Positions 8,845 to 18,975 are shown, counted from the stretch's first letter. The stretch: DNA of 64,000 nucleotides from Clostridia bacterium (GCA_017429165.1 JAFRPL010000014.1:66113-130112); one strand, 5' to 3'. The notes: generated by a model from the sequence alone, not told the origin. A program made the numbers and translations.

Positions 8845-9715
8845 CGAAACCGCCCTCCTCTTCGTCGTCCTGTTCGGGATCGCGCAAACTGAAGAAGCGC
8901 TGTTTGAAGCTCTTTTTGATCTTAGGATCGATAAGCAGCGCCTGCAGGTATTTTTCGAGTTCCGCGCCGGTGAAGCCGCGCTTGAGTTCGCCGTTTTCGG
9001 CAATGCTCACGGTGCCGGTCTCTTCGCTGACGATTATGACGGTGGCGTCGCTGTTTTCGGAAATGCCTATGCCGGCTCTGTGCCGCGTGCCCAGATCCTT
9101 GATGATATCGGGATTGGTGGAAAGCGGCAGGAAGCAGCCCGCGGCGAGTATGCGCAGACCGCGTATGATGACGGCTCCGTCGTGGAGCGGCGCTTTATTG
9201 AAGAATATATTGCCCAAAAGGAACGAGCTGATCTGGGCGTCGATGACCGTACCAGTCTTTATGACGTCGCCCAGCTTGGTGGAACCTTCTATAACGATGA
9301 GCGCGCCGGTCTTGCTTTCGGAAAGGCGGTCGACCGCGGCGGTGAGTTCGCCTATGGCGGCGCGGTATTCGGTCACCGCGGAATTATTGAGCTTGCCGCG
9401 GAATCCCTTGAGAGGTTCGCTGCCCATTTTTTCGAGCATGCTGCGCAGTTCCGGCTGGAACACTATGAGCAGCGCGATCAACCCTACGTTGACCACGTTT
9501 TTGAGTATAAAATACGTTGCGCGCATATTGGCGAGCTCGCTTATGAACAGCATGACGATAAGGAACAGCACGCCGATGGCGAGCTTGCCCGCTCGGCGTT
9601 CGCGTACGAATTTGAAGAGATAGTAAAACACGAACGCGACGATGATGATATCGAACACGTCGGCTATCCCCACGGATCCCAACTGATTCAAAATGTAATT
9701 GAAATCGAAATACAT
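8837..9715 (-). CDS. cdaA: Membrane diadenylate cyclase (c-di-AMP synthase)
   Basis: 292 residues. Three hydrophobic segments lie in roughly residues 18-35, 46-60 and 72-86. The DAC (DisA_N) domain follows, with LHDGAVIIRG (DGA at residues 179-181) and RHRAGIG (RHR at 211-213), the metal/ATP-binding signatures. The enzyme condenses two ATP into cyclic di-AMP, an essential regulator of potassium and osmolyte transport and of cell-wall homeostasis. It overlaps cdaR, its usual regulator. The ATG at 9713-9715 is preceded by AAGGAGTTG. Confidence 0.95.
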   Translation of the reverse strand: MYFDFNYILNQLGSVGIADVFDIIIVAFVFYYLFKFVRERRAGKLAIGVLFLIVMLFISELANMRATYFILKNVVNVGLIALLIVFQPELRSMLEKMGSEPLKGFRGKLNNSAVTEYRAAIGELTAAVDRLSESKTGALIVIEGSTKLGDVIKTGTVIDAQISSFLLGNIFFNKAPLHDGAVIIRGLRILAAGCFLPLSTNPDIIKDLGTRHRAGIGISENSDATVIIVSEETGTVSIAENGELKRGFTGAELEKYLQALLIDPKIKKSFKQRFFSLRDPEQDDEEEGGFDA

Positions 9716-9778
9716 ACGGTCAACTCCTTAACTTACTTTTATGCCGTCTGCGAAACCGCGCTTTTTGAAAAGATACGG

Positions 9779-10375
9779 TTATTCTTTGAAAAACAGTTTT
9801 GCGAAACCGCGCACCGCGCTGCCGCGGTGGCTGACGGCGCATTTTTCGCTTTGAGTCATTTCGGCGAACGTCTTGCCCGCGGGCGGATAGTAGAAAACGG
9901 GATCGTAGCCGAAATCGTCGAATCCGCGCCGCTCGAACAGGATGCTGCCTTCGCATTCGCCGCGCGCCGAAAGAGTTCCGCCGTCCGGGAACACGGCGCA
10001 GAACACCGCCACGAAACGCGCGGTGCGTTTTTCTGCCGGGACGTCTTTGAGCTCCGAAAGCAGAAGCGATATCTGCTCGTCGTCGGTGTCCAGCCCGCCG
10101 TAACGCGCCGAATACACGCCGGGACGTCCGTCAAGCGCGTCCACGCACAGCCCGGAATCATCGGCGAAAGTGATCTTGCCGGTGGCGCGGCACACCGTGC
10201 TCGCCTTGATGAAGGCGTTTTCTTCAAAAGTCGTGCCGGTCTCTTCTATTTCGCCGTCAAATCCCGCTTCGCGCATGGATATGAGCTCGTACTTCCCCGC
10301 CGTGAACGGGGCGAGCATTTCTTTGATTTCAGAAACTTTGTGTTTGTTTCCGGTGGCGATGACTATGGTTTCCAT
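9779..10375 (-). CDS. rdgB: XTP/dITP diphosphatase, HAM1/RdgB family
   Basis: 198 residues, normal family length. The N-terminal IVIATGNKHKVSEI, the central TFADDSGLCVDALDGRPGVYSARY and the C-terminal FGYDPVF and SHRG elements are all present. The enzyme hydrolyses non-canonical purine nucleoside triphosphates (ITP, XTP, dITP) to monophosphates. The ATG at 10373-10375 has a GGAGGCG ribosome site. The gene lies 16 bases after ftsY and 63 bases before cdaA. Confidence 0.95.
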   Translation of the reverse strand: METIVIATGNKHKVSEIKEMLAPFTAGKYELISMREAGFDGEIEETGTTFEENAFIKASTVCRATGKITFADDSGLCVDALDGRPGVYSARYGGLDTDDEQISLLLSELKDVPAEKRTARFVAVFCAVFPDGGTLSARGECEGSILFERRGFDDFGYDPVFYYPPAGKTFAEMTQSEKCAVSHRGSAVRGFAKLFFKE

Positions 10376-10391
10376 ATAACGGCGCCTCCGT

Positions 10392-11297
10392 TTATTCTTC
10401 GAACATGGCGTTCACGAAATCGCGCCCGCTGAAACTCTGCAGGTCCTCGGGGCCTTCGCCAACGCCTATGAGCTTTACGGGGATGCCGAGCGAACTGCGT
10501 ATGGCGAGCACGATCCCGCCCTTGGCGGTGCCGTCGAGCTTGGTGAGCACTATGCCGTTGACGTCGGCGGCTTTAGTGAATTCGCGCGCCTGCGAAAGTC
10601 CGTTCTGCCCCGTGACCGCGTCAAGCACGAGCAGCGTTTCGCGGTGAGCTTCCGGATATTCGCGGCTTATCACGCGGTTTATTTTTGAAAGCTCGTCAAT
10701 AAGGTTCTTTTTGTTGTGCAGTCTTCCGGCGGTGTCGACGATGAGCACGTCGATCCCCTGCTTTTTGGCGGCGGCGCACGCGTCGAACACCACGGCGGCG
10801 GGATCGGCGCCTTCGGCCTGACTGATCATGGGCACCGAGGCGCGTTCGCCCCAGACCGCGAGCTGTTCTATCGCCGCGGCGCGGAACGTGTCGGCTCCGC
10901 ACAACATGACTTTTTTGCCCTGCCGCCTGAGCATCAGCGCGATCTTGCCTATGGAGGTGGTCTTGCCCACGCCGTTGACGCCCACGACGAGTATCACGGT
11001 CTTGCCGGAAACGTCGAGCGGCACGTCTTCGCCTATCATTTCGTCGAGTATCTGCCTGAATTCCTCTTTTGCGGGAGCAGTCTCTTTTATCTTCTTTTCT
11101 TTAAGGCGTGCGCGCAGTTTTTCGGTTATTTCGTCCGAAGCTTCCACGCCCACGTCTGAAGAGACGAGCAGATCGAACAGCTCTTCGTAAAAATCGTCAT
11201 CTACCTTATCGGTGGACGAAAACAGCGAATTCACGGGTTTTATGAGCAGATCGCGCGTCTTTTTGAGCCCCGCCTTGAGTTTATCGAAAAATCCCAT
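10392..11297 (-). CDS. ftsY: Signal recognition particle receptor FtsY
   Basis: 301 residues, a short FtsY without the long acidic A domain. The N domain is followed by the G domain with GVNGVGKTTSIGKIA (residues about 106-120), DTFRAAA, DTAGR and TKLDGTAKGG. FtsY docks SRP-bound ribosomes at the membrane and, with Ffh, hydrolyses GTP. The start at 11295-11297 uses AAGGAG, which overlaps the smc stop. The rnc-smc-ftsY order is the Bacillus/Clostridium arrangement, here with a radical SAM gene inserted between rnc and smc. Confidence 0.96.
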   Translation of the reverse strand: MGFFDKLKAGLKKTRDLLIKPVNSLFSSTDKVDDDFYEELFDLLVSSDVGVEASDEITEKLRARLKEKKIKETAPAKEEFRQILDEMIGEDVPLDVSGKTVILVVGVNGVGKTTSIGKIALMLRRQGKKVMLCGADTFRAAAIEQLAVWGERASVPMISQAEGADPAAVVFDACAAAKKQGIDVLIVDTAGRLHNKKNLIDELSKINRVISREYPEAHRETLLVLDAVTGQNGLSQAREFTKAADVNGIVLTKLDGTAKGGIVLAIRSSLGIPVKLIGVGEGPEDLQSFSGRDFVNAMFEE

Positions 11298-11299
11298 TT

Positions 11300-14200
11300 T
11301 TACTCCTTGCCGTCTGTGTAATCCTTGAATCTTTCACCCAGCGTATCGAGATCCAGTTTAAGGAATTCCGAAACGCCTTTTTCGCGCATCGTTATGCCGT
11401 AAAGCGTATCCGCGCGTTCCATAGTCCCTCTGCGGTGGGTGATGAGCAGGTACTGCGTCTTGCCGCAATGGGCTTTTATGTAATCCATAAGCTTGGCCTG
11501 GTTGACTTCGTCCAGCGCCGATTCGATCTCGTCGAGTATGCAGAACGGCGCAGGGTTGATCTCCTGCAGCGCGAGATAAAGCGCTATCGCCGCAAACGAC
11601 TGCTCGCCGCCCGAAAGCAGGCTTATGGACCGCACCGATTTTCCGGGCGGACGCAGGATGATATCTATTCCGCAGCCGAGAGGGTCGGAAGGATCGGTGA
11701 GTTCGACGCGGGCGCTGCCGCCGCCGAACAGCTCGGTGAACACCCTGCCGAACGCGCTGTTGATGCGCGCGAACGTGTCGAGGAACACGTCTTTCATTTT
11801 GGTGTCGAGCCGCGAAAGTTCGTTGTCGAGCTTGCGCCGCGTGCGGTCGAGGTCGTCGATCTGCGCTTTGAGGAAATCGTAGCGCTCCTTGAGTTCGCGG
11901 TATTCATCGACCGCTTTGACGTTTATCACGCCCATGGCGCGGATCTTTGCCTTTACGCTGTTTAAGCGGGTAGGCATCTTTTCGCGCTCTTCCACGGGCA
12001 GACGGAACGCTTCGGCGTCGGAATAAGTGAGCTCGTATTCGTCCCACAATTTGCCGGAAACGGAATCGTACTCGTCCTGAGCCGCCTGCTTGCCGCTTTC
12101 CAGCCGCGTGTGGCTCTGGAACGCCTGCTCGCGCCGGATCTGCGCCTCACGCAGGCGCATTTTCCGTTCGGGAACGGTCTTTTCGCGCTCTTCGAGCTCT
12201 TTGTCTATATCTTTCTTTTCGGCGCTTATCGCCGTCTTTTCGTTTTCTATGTCGGCGAGCTTGCGCAGGTTGGTCTCGAACGTTTCGGCGCCCGTGCGTA
12301 TAGCGGATTCGCATTCTTCGGTCTCGGAAGCGATCTCGGCGAGCTTTTCTTCGTCCTCGCGCACGCGGCCGAGTACGGTATCGAGTTTATCCTGTTCGGC
12401 TTCTCTGCGCGCGCCGAGCGTGACCAGCTGCATATTCACGTCGGCGATGGAAGCGCGGATGTCTTCGCTCGCGGCGTTGGCTTTGGCTATGGCTTCTTCC
12501 GCCGCTATGACGTTCATTTCGCTTACGTTCTTGGCTTTTCTGATCCCGGCTTCTTCCGCCTCGAGCTCTTTGAGTTCCGACGCAAGCGTCTGTTTTTCTT
12601 CGTCGTTGCGGCGGTCTGATTCGAGCATTCCGGTGAGTTTGCTCTCTTCCTCGCCGCGGGTGGCTTCGGCGAACGAAAGATCCGTGCGCGCCTGTTCCGC
12701 CTGAGCGGAAAGCTCCTCGGCTCTTGCGCTTTGACGTGCCAGCTCTTCTTTGAGCGAATCGAGCCGTTTTTCGGCGCTGCGCTTGCCCAGTTCCGCCTGC
12801 ATGAGCGCGGTGTTGAGCTCGGATATCTCGGCGTCGAGTTTATCGATATCGGCGCTGCGGGTGAACAGGCCGACTTTCTTTTGCGGCGAGCCGCCGGTGT
12901 AGGAGCCGCCGGCGTTGATGATCTGCCCGTCCTTGGTGACTATTTTGACCGAATAGCCGCATTTCGCCGCCATTACCGAGGCTTTGTCCAGATCCTCGGC
13001 GATGACCGTCCTGCCGAGCAGTTCGTCGGCTATGCATTTATATTCCTTGTCGCAGATGATGAGATCCGAAGCGACGCCGACAAAGCCGTCACAGTCTTTG
13101 ATGCGCGAAACGTCGCATCTTCTTCCCTTTACCGTGTCGAGCGGGAGCACGGTTATCCTGCCGCCGCCGGTGGTCTTGAGATGATTGATGGCGGCTTTGG
13201 CGTCTTTTTCGGAACCCGATACTATGAACTGGACCGAAGCGCCCAGCGCCGTTTCCATGGCGACTACGTATTCGCCTTCGGCGGAAAGGAGCGAAGCGAC
13301 CGTACCGCGCAGGTCGATTGGCCTGCCCTGGCATTTGATGCGGCCTTCGGACGCCTGGCGCATCACTGTCTTGACGGAATCGGAATAACCTTCAAACAGC
13401 CGTTCGAGCCTGAGCAGCGATTCGCGTTCCTGTTCGGCGGCAGCCGACCTTATGTTGGCTTTGTTGACGAGGGACACGTGTTTTTCGCGCTCGGATTCGG
13501 TCTTGGCTATGGAATCGTTTATTTCGTTTATGCGCGCGCGCACGTTTGAAAGGTCGTTCGTTATCTCTTTTTCGCACGCGGAAAGCGCGTCGCGGCGGGA
13601 GGTGAGTTCATCAAGGCGCGCGCGGCTTTCTTCGACGAGTCCGGTATTGTCGCCGCCGCGTTTTTCGGCGGAGGCGATGAGCGCGCGGCACGATGAGGTG
13701 CGCTTGATGATCTCGGTGAGGCGGTCGTTGGCGGCGGAAATGGCGGCGGTTTCTTTTGCGCGCTCTTCTTCCGCACTTCTTGCGGGCTCCATTATGCGCT
13801 CGCGCTCGCGCTCGAACTCATCGCCCTTTTTCTTAAGCTGTTCCGCCGCCGAAGCGATATCTTCCATCGCCTTGCGGCAGACCGCGGCGAGTTCTTCGGA
13901 AGCGGCTTTTCTGCCCGAAACGAGCGCAGATTCGCGCGCGTTGCTTTCGATCTTTTCGCGATAATGTCTGGATTCGGTCTCGAACACGGCGTTGCTCTGA
14001 GTAAGCACCGCGGATTCCTCAGAAAGCTGTACCGAACGTTCGTCCAGCGCGGAACGGCGCTGGAGCAGCGCGTAGCCGTGGTTGTTGAACTCGTCTTCCT
14101 CGTGCTGGACGGCGTCGAGCTCGTCGCCCGCAAGGTCAAGCTCCAGTTTGGAAGAAGCCAGTGCTTTTTCGGCGCTTTCCAGGTCGCCGCGCAGCATATC

Positions 14201-14962
14201 TATTCGCTCGAGCCATATGGTGACTTCGAGCTTTTTCTTTTCTTCGCTCAGAGCTATGAATCTGCCGGCGTTTTCAGCCTCTTTGCGGAGCGGCTCCACG
14301 CGGGATTCGACTTCGGCGAAGATGTCGCGCACGCGGTCGAGGTTTGAATCGGTATCGCGCAGTTTGCGCTCGGTCTCGGTCTTCTTTATGCGGAATTTGC
14401 TTATGCCCGAGGCCTCTTCAAAAATACTGCGGCGCTCGTCGCCCTTGACCGAAAGCACTTCGGCGATCTTGCCCTGGCCTATGACCGAATAACCCTCGCG
14501 GCCTATGCCGGTATCGTAGAAGAATTCGTATATATCCTTTAAGCGGACCTGTTTTTTGTTTATATAATATTCGCTTTCGCCCGAGCGGTAGTATTTGCGC
14601 GTGATGACGGCTTCTTCGGCGTCCCAGACGCGCTGGCGCGGGGTGAGTCCCGATTCCTCGGGCTCGTCCGCTATCACTCCGCGGTGCGCCATATATTCTT
14701 CGGAAGTGTCCAGAAACAGCGAGACCACCGCGTAGTTGGCGGCGGGACGCTTGGGCGTTCCGTTGAATATGACGTCTTCCATTCGCGCGCCGCGCAGGCT
14801 CTTTGCCGACATTTCGCCGAGCACCCAGCGTATGGAATCGCTTATGTTGCTCTTTCCGCTCCCGTTGGGGCCGATGATGGCGGTCATACCGCCCTCGAAA
14901 GTCATTTTGGTGCGTTCGGGGAACGACTTGAAGCCCTGCATTTCAATAGCTCGTAATTTCAC
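11300..14962 (-). CDS. smc: Chromosome segregation protein SMC
   Basis: 1220 residues. Walker A (GPNGSGKSN, residues 31-39) lies in the N-terminal head; two long charged coiled-coil arms flank a hinge at roughly residues 510-640; the C-terminal head carries the LLSGGEQSFAA signature and the Walker B motif ILDEIESALD. SMC with ScpAB loops and segregates the chromosome. The start is GTG at 14960-14962, chosen because the family N-terminus (MKLRAIEMQGFKSF) begins there. It overlaps the preceding radical SAM gene by 20 bases. Confidence 0.96.
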   Translation of the reverse strand: MKLRAIEMQGFKSFPERTKMTFEGGMTAIIGPNGSGKSNISDSIRWVLGEMSAKSLRGARMEDVIFNGTPKRPAANYAVVSLFLDTSEEYMAHRGVIADEPEESGLTPRQRVWDAEEAVITRKYYRSGESEYYINKKQVRLKDIYEFFYDTGIGREGYSVIGQGKIAEVLSVKGDERRSIFEEASGISKFRIKKTETERKLRDTDSNLDRVRDIFAEVESRVEPLRKEAENAGRFIALSEEKKKLEVTIWLERIDMLRGDLESAEKALASSKLELDLAGDELDAVQHEEDEFNNHGYALLQRRSALDERSVQLSEESAVLTQSNAVFETESRHYREKIESNARESALVSGRKAASEELAAVCRKAMEDIASAAEQLKKKGDEFERERERIMEPARSAEEERAKETAAISAANDRLTEIIKRTSSCRALIASAEKRGGDNTGLVEESRARLDELTSRRDALSACEKEITNDLSNVRARINEINDSIAKTESEREKHVSLVNKANIRSAAAEQERESLLRLERLFEGYSDSVKTVMRQASEGRIKCQGRPIDLRGTVASLLSAEGEYVVAMETALGASVQFIVSGSEKDAKAAINHLKTTGGGRITVLPLDTVKGRRCDVSRIKDCDGFVGVASDLIICDKEYKCIADELLGRTVIAEDLDKASVMAAKCGYSVKIVTKDGQIINAGGSYTGGSPQKKVGLFTRSADIDKLDAEISELNTALMQAELGKRSAEKRLDSLKEELARQSARAEELSAQAEQARTDLSFAEATRGEEESKLTGMLESDRRNDEEKQTLASELKELEAEEAGIRKAKNVSEMNVIAAEEAIAKANAASEDIRASIADVNMQLVTLGARREAEQDKLDTVLGRVREDEEKLAEIASETEECESAIRTGAETFETNLRKLADIENEKTAISAEKKDIDKELEEREKTVPERKMRLREAQIRREQAFQSHTRLESGKQAAQDEYDSVSGKLWDEYELTYSDAEAFRLPVEEREKMPTRLNSVKAKIRAMGVINVKAVDEYRELKERYDFLKAQIDDLDRTRRKLDNELSRLDTKMKDVFLDTFARINSAFGRVFTELFGGGSARVELTDPSDPLGCGIDIILRPPGKSVRSISLLSGGEQSFAAIALYLALQEINPAPFCILDEIESALDEVNQAKLMDYIKAHCGKTQYLLITHRRGTMERADTLYGITMREKGVSEFLKLDLDTLGERFKDYTDGKE

Positions 14963-15968
14963 TTAATATCCTCACATCATATTTATTGAGTCCCTTGTAC
15001 CGGACGAAATTTATCTTTGCGCCGAATTCGGCTTCGAGCCGCTCGCGGTTGATCCCTTTATGCCCGATGCATTTGGAAAGCTCGCCGTACGGGACGACCG
15101 CCGTGAGCGAAGACGCGCGCGCGCCGGAAGACGCTATTTTTTCGCGTATTATCCCGTAATAGATCTCGCCTTCCGCAAGCTCGCCCAGCGCCGGATGGTT
15201 CGCGCCGAACGGCGCCTCCGAGAGATTCCCGGAAGAATGCAATCCTATGCGGAGTATCTCCACGCCCGAATCTATGAATACCCTCGCGCACGCGGCGGCG
15301 CGGCGGGCGGCTTCTTCGTTTGTGAGCGGCGTGTATTCGCCCGCAAGAGTCATTTCGTAAAGCGGAGTGTCTTTGAACACCACCATCGGATAGATGCGGC
15401 AGGTCGAAGCGCCGAACGCGACTATGTCGCGCGCGGTCTTTATTTCGCTTTGCTCGTTTGCGAGCGGCATGCCGACCATCATCTGACCGCCTAGTTCGAA
15501 ACCGTACCGTGCGAGCAGTTCGCACGCCTTTTCGCTCTGTGCGGCAGTATGCCCGCGCTTTGACGCGGCGAGCACCGCGTCGTCGGTGGACTGGATCCCC
15601 AGCTCGACGGACGTGACTCCGTTTTCTTTAAGGATGCCGCAGATGCGGCCGTCTATGTAGTCAGGCCGGGTGGAGCAGCGTATGCCTTTGATATTGCCGC
15701 CAAGATATTCCCGCGCGCATCTCAGGAACGCGATCATGCGCTCTTCGCCAATCCCCGTGAAGCTTCCGCCGAAAAACGCGATCTCCGCGTCGGAGCCGCC
15801 CAGTGTGGGTATCGCCTGTTCTACCGTCGCACGGATGCGGCGCAGTTCGCTTTCGAGATCCGGCTCCGCGCAGTCGACGCCGGTGATGGCGCGCTGGGAG
15901 CAGAACACGCAGGCGTTGCGGCAGCCCATATGCGGTATGAAGACCGCTATGTTTTTATGCGTTTTCAT
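14943..15968 (-). CDS. Elp3-like radical SAM protein
   Basis: 341 residues. The N-terminus carries a CRNACVFC cluster motif (Cys16, Cys20, Cys23) followed by FFGGSFTG and the Elp3-like elements STRPDYID, VELGIQSTDD and MMVGMP. It lacks the acetyltransferase domain of true Elp3. Clostridial genomes often carry this protein next to rnc and smc, and the context suggests a role in RNA modification or processing; the reaction is not known from sequence. It overlaps rnc by 14 bases and smc by 20, so translation of all three is probably coupled. Confidence 0.85.
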   Translation of the reverse strand: MKTHKNIAVFIPHMGCRNACVFCSQRAITGVDCAEPDLESELRRIRATVEQAIPTLGGSDAEIAFFGGSFTGIGEERMIAFLRCAREYLGGNIKGIRCSTRPDYIDGRICGILKENGVTSVELGIQSTDDAVLAASKRGHTAAQSEKACELLARYGFELGGQMMVGMPLANEQSEIKTARDIVAFGASTCRIYPMVVFKDTPLYEMTLAGEYTPLTNEEAARRAAACARVFIDSGVEILRIGLHSSGNLSEAPFGANHPALGELAEGEIYYGIIREKIASSGARASSLTAVVPYGELSKCIGHKGINRERLEAEFGAKINFVRYKGLNKYDVRILSEITSY

Positions 15969-16677
15969 CGACCGGGAAAAGCTTGAGCGCCTCTTTTGCC
16001 GCCATCTGCTCGGCTTCGCGCTTGCTGTGGCCGACGCCCGTGCCCAGCACGTTGGAATTGAGCCGGGCTTCCATGGTGAAGACGCGGTCGTGAGGAGGAC
16101 CCTTTTCGTCGACGAGCACGTATTCCAGAAGCTCTTCGGGAGTTTCCTGCGCGATCTGCTGCAGGCGGGACTTATAATCCTCGTTGCCCTTCTTCATTGT
16201 CTTGCGGATAGCGTTTTTGATCTTGGGAAGTATGAACTGTTCGGCGTTTTTGATGCCGCCGTCGAGATATATGGCGGCTATGACTGCCTCGAAGGCGTCC
16301 GACAAAATGGAAGGACGGCTGCGGCCGTTGGTGACGATCTCGCCGTGGCCGAGCTTGATGTAGCTGCCCAGGTCGATATCGCGTGCGAATTCCGCCAGCG
16401 TTTTTTCGCACACGACGGCGGCGCGCACCTTGGTGAGGTCGCCTTCGTCGAACGAGGAATAGTTTTTGTATATATGGTCCGAGACCACTATCGAAAGCAC
16501 CGAATCGCCCAGAAATTCCAACCTTTCGTTGGAAGAAGGCGCGCCTTCGGCGCCGCGCTTTTCGTTGCAGTACGAAGAATGCGTCAGCGCGTTTTCCAAA
16601 AGCGACTTGTCCTTGAATTCATAACCGATAACGCGTTCAAGTCCGCTCTGGTCTTTGTATTCATAACGGTCGTGCAT
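15955..16677 (-). CDS. rnc: Ribonuclease III
   Basis: 240 residues from the ATG at 16675-16677, preceded by AGAGGTG at 9-base spacing; a GTG 12 bases further out is less well placed. The catalytic domain has NERLEFLGDSVLS and the acidic helix SDAFEAVIAAIYLDGG. The C-terminal double-stranded RNA-binding domain ends with GVGHSKREAEQMAAKEAL. The enzyme cuts double-stranded RNA in rRNA, SRP RNA and mRNA processing. It follows topA by 36 bases. Confidence 0.95.
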   Translation of the reverse strand: MHDRYEYKDQSGLERVIGYEFKDKSLLENALTHSSYCNEKRGAEGAPSSNERLEFLGDSVLSIVVSDHIYKNYSSFDEGDLTKVRAAVVCEKTLAEFARDIDLGSYIKLGHGEIVTNGRSRPSILSDAFEAVIAAIYLDGGIKNAEQFILPKIKNAIRKTMKKGNEDYKSRLQQIAQETPEELLEYVLVDEKGPPHDRVFTMEARLNSNVLGTGVGHSKREAEQMAAKEALKLFPVDENA

Positions 16678-16713
16678 TGTGTGAAACACCTCTGATCTTA
16701 TACCGGTCTGCGT

Positions 16714-18975
16714 TCAGCCGTTCTTTTCAACGCCGTTTTCTTCGCGCCAGCCGCATTTCTGATTGCTGCAATACACTATATTGCGCGCTTTTTTCTTTAG
16801 CAGCATGGCTCCGCAGCGCGGGCATTTTTCGTCGAGCGGGATATCCCAGCACGAAAAATCGCACTTTGGATAATCCTCGCACGAATAGAACGTACGGCGG
16901 GTGCGCGTCTGTTTTATGAGCAAGCGTTTGCCGCACTTCGGACATTTTACGCCGCTGTCCTTGACGACCGGCATGGTGGTTTTGCATTTGGGATAGTTGC
17001 GGCAGGCGTAATACGGGCCGTACGTCCCCTTGCGCAGCACCATGTCGCCGCCGCAGTTGGGGCATTTTTCGTCGGCTATGACCTCGGGACCTTCGGGTAC
17101 CGGTTCGGGTTTCTTTTCGGTCTTGCCGTCGGGGGCGAGCCGTTTGGTGTTCTTGCATTCGGGGTAGTTGGGGCAGGCGGCGAATTTGCCGAACCGGCCT
17201 TCCTTGACGACCATTCTGGCGCCGCATTTGTCGCAGATTATATCGGTGTATTCGACCGGCTTTTCGTAGCTGACCCGATCGATATGCTCGCTTGCGTACG
17301 AAAGCTGCTTGACGAAATCCTTGTAAAAACCGTCTATGACTTTGAGATAATCCTCTTTGCCGGCCTCTATGGCGTCGAGATCGGTCTCCATATTGGCGGT
17401 GAAATCGTAATCGACTATTTTGGGGAAGCATTCCATCATCAGCCCGTTGGTGACTCTGCCCAGTTGAGTGGGCTCCAGGAATTTTCCGCTGTGCTGGACG
17501 TATTTGCGCGCGATGATTGTGCTTATAGTGGCGGCGAACGTGGAAGGTCTGCCTATACCCATATCCTCGAGCGCTTTGACGAGCGAGCCTTCGGTGTACC
17601 TTGCGGGCGGCAGAGTGAATTTTTGTTCCGGCACGAGCTTCTTTTCCACGAGTTTTTCGCCCTGGGAAAGCGCCGGCAGTTTGCCGTTTTCCTCCTCGTC
17701 TTCGTCGTCGGTGTAGCCGTAGACCGCCATATAACCCATAAACTTAACGGTCCTGCCCGAAGCCTTGAAGGTGTGGCCGCCCGCTTCGATATCGACGTTG
17801 ACGGTGTTGAGCTCGGCGCTCTTCATCTGGCTCGCGATAAAGCGTTCCCAGATAAGCTTATAGAGGCGGTACGCGTCGCCTGAAAGGCGCGAACGCACTT
17901 TTTCGGGGGTGAGCGAAGGATCGGAAGGACGGATCGCTTCGTGCGCGTCCTGTATTCCCTTTTTGGCTTTATATACGTTGGGGACCGGAGGATAGAACGA
18001 TTCGCCGTACTGCGAGATTATGAAATCCTTTGCAGCCGCGCGCGCCTCGTCCGAGATACGCACCGAATCGGTACGCATATAGCTGATAAGACCGTGGATC
18101 CCGCGTTCGCCCAGATTGACGCCTTCGTAGAGTTCCTGCGCGAGCATCATCGTGCGCTGCGAGGACATCGAAAGGCGGCGGTTGGATTCCTGCTGGAGCG
18201 TGGAGGTGTTGAACGGCGGCAGCGGGCGCTTGACCTTGACCGATTTTTTGACTGACGCCACGGTGTACGCCGCGCCTTTGACGGCGTCGAGCACCTTGCG
18301 CACGTCGGATTCGTTTTTGAGCTCGCGCTTTTTATCAGCCCTGCCGTAATAGCGCGCGGTGAATTCCTCGCCTTTTCCGTTGGCGAGCAGCGCGGTGAGG
18401 TTCCAATATTCCTCGGGAACGAAATCCTGTATTTCGTTTTCGCGTTCCACTATGATGCGGGTGGCGACGGACTGAACGCGCCCCGCCGAAAGACCGCTTT
18501 CGATCTTTTCCCACAAAAACGGCGATATCTTATAACCCACGAGACGGTCGAGTATGCGGCGCGTCTGCTGGGCGTTGACGAGATTCATATCTATTCCGCG
18601 CGGGTTCTTGAGCGCTTCGCGGAACGCCGACTTGGTCACCTCGCCGAACGTGATGCGCCTGGTCTTTGCGGGATCGAGCTCCAGCGCCTGTTCGAGGTGC
18701 CAGCTTATCGCCTCGCCTTCGCGGTCGGGGTCGGTCGCCAGATATACGATATCGGCTTTCTTGGCGTCCTTTTTGAGCTGGTTGATTATTTCGCCTTTGC
18801 CGCGTATGTTGATATACTGCGGCTCGTAGTTGTTTTCGATATCTATCCCCAGCTTGCTCTTGGGAAGGTCGCGCACGTGGCCTACCGAAGCGGCTACTTT
18901 GTAGCCCTTGCCTAAAAAGCTTTTTATTGCGGGGATCTTGTTGGGGGACTCGATGATGATGAGTGCGTTGTTCAT
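16714..18975 (-). CDS. topA: DNA topoisomerase I
   Basis: 753 residues from the ATG at 18973-18975, which has AGGAGT upstream. The Toprim domain (ALIIIESPNKIPAIKSFLG, then ATDPDREGEAISWH) is followed by the central domain with the active-site tyrosine in GLISYMRTDSVRIS. Four C-terminal zinc ribbons are visible, each with paired CxxC-type cysteines (starting CDKCGAR, CPNCGGD, CPKCGKR and CPRCGAM); the last is slightly atypical (CSNQKCGW). The enzyme relaxes negative supercoils. The dprA-topA order is common in Firmicutes. Confidence 0.96.
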   Translation of the reverse strand: MNNALIIIESPNKIPAIKSFLGKGYKVAASVGHVRDLPKSKLGIDIENNYEPQYINIRGKGEIINQLKKDAKKADIVYLATDPDREGEAISWHLEQALELDPAKTRRITFGEVTKSAFREALKNPRGIDMNLVNAQQTRRILDRLVGYKISPFLWEKIESGLSAGRVQSVATRIIVERENEIQDFVPEEYWNLTALLANGKGEEFTARYYGRADKKRELKNESDVRKVLDAVKGAAYTVASVKKSVKVKRPLPPFNTSTLQQESNRRLSMSSQRTMMLAQELYEGVNLGERGIHGLISYMRTDSVRISDEARAAAKDFIISQYGESFYPPVPNVYKAKKGIQDAHEAIRPSDPSLTPEKVRSRLSGDAYRLYKLIWERFIASQMKSAELNTVNVDIEAGGHTFKASGRTVKFMGYMAVYGYTDDEDEEENGKLPALSQGEKLVEKKLVPEQKFTLPPARYTEGSLVKALEDMGIGRPSTFAATISTIIARKYVQHSGKFLEPTQLGRVTNGLMMECFPKIVDYDFTANMETDLDAIEAGKEDYLKVIDGFYKDFVKQLSYASEHIDRVSYEKPVEYTDIICDKCGARMVVKEGRFGKFAACPNYPECKNTKRLAPDGKTEKKPEPVPEGPEVIADEKCPNCGGDMVLRKGTYGPYYACRNYPKCKTTMPVVKDSGVKCPKCGKRLLIKQTRTRRTFYSCEDYPKCDFSCWDIPLDEKCPRCGAMLLKKKARNIVYCSNQKCGWREENGVEKNG

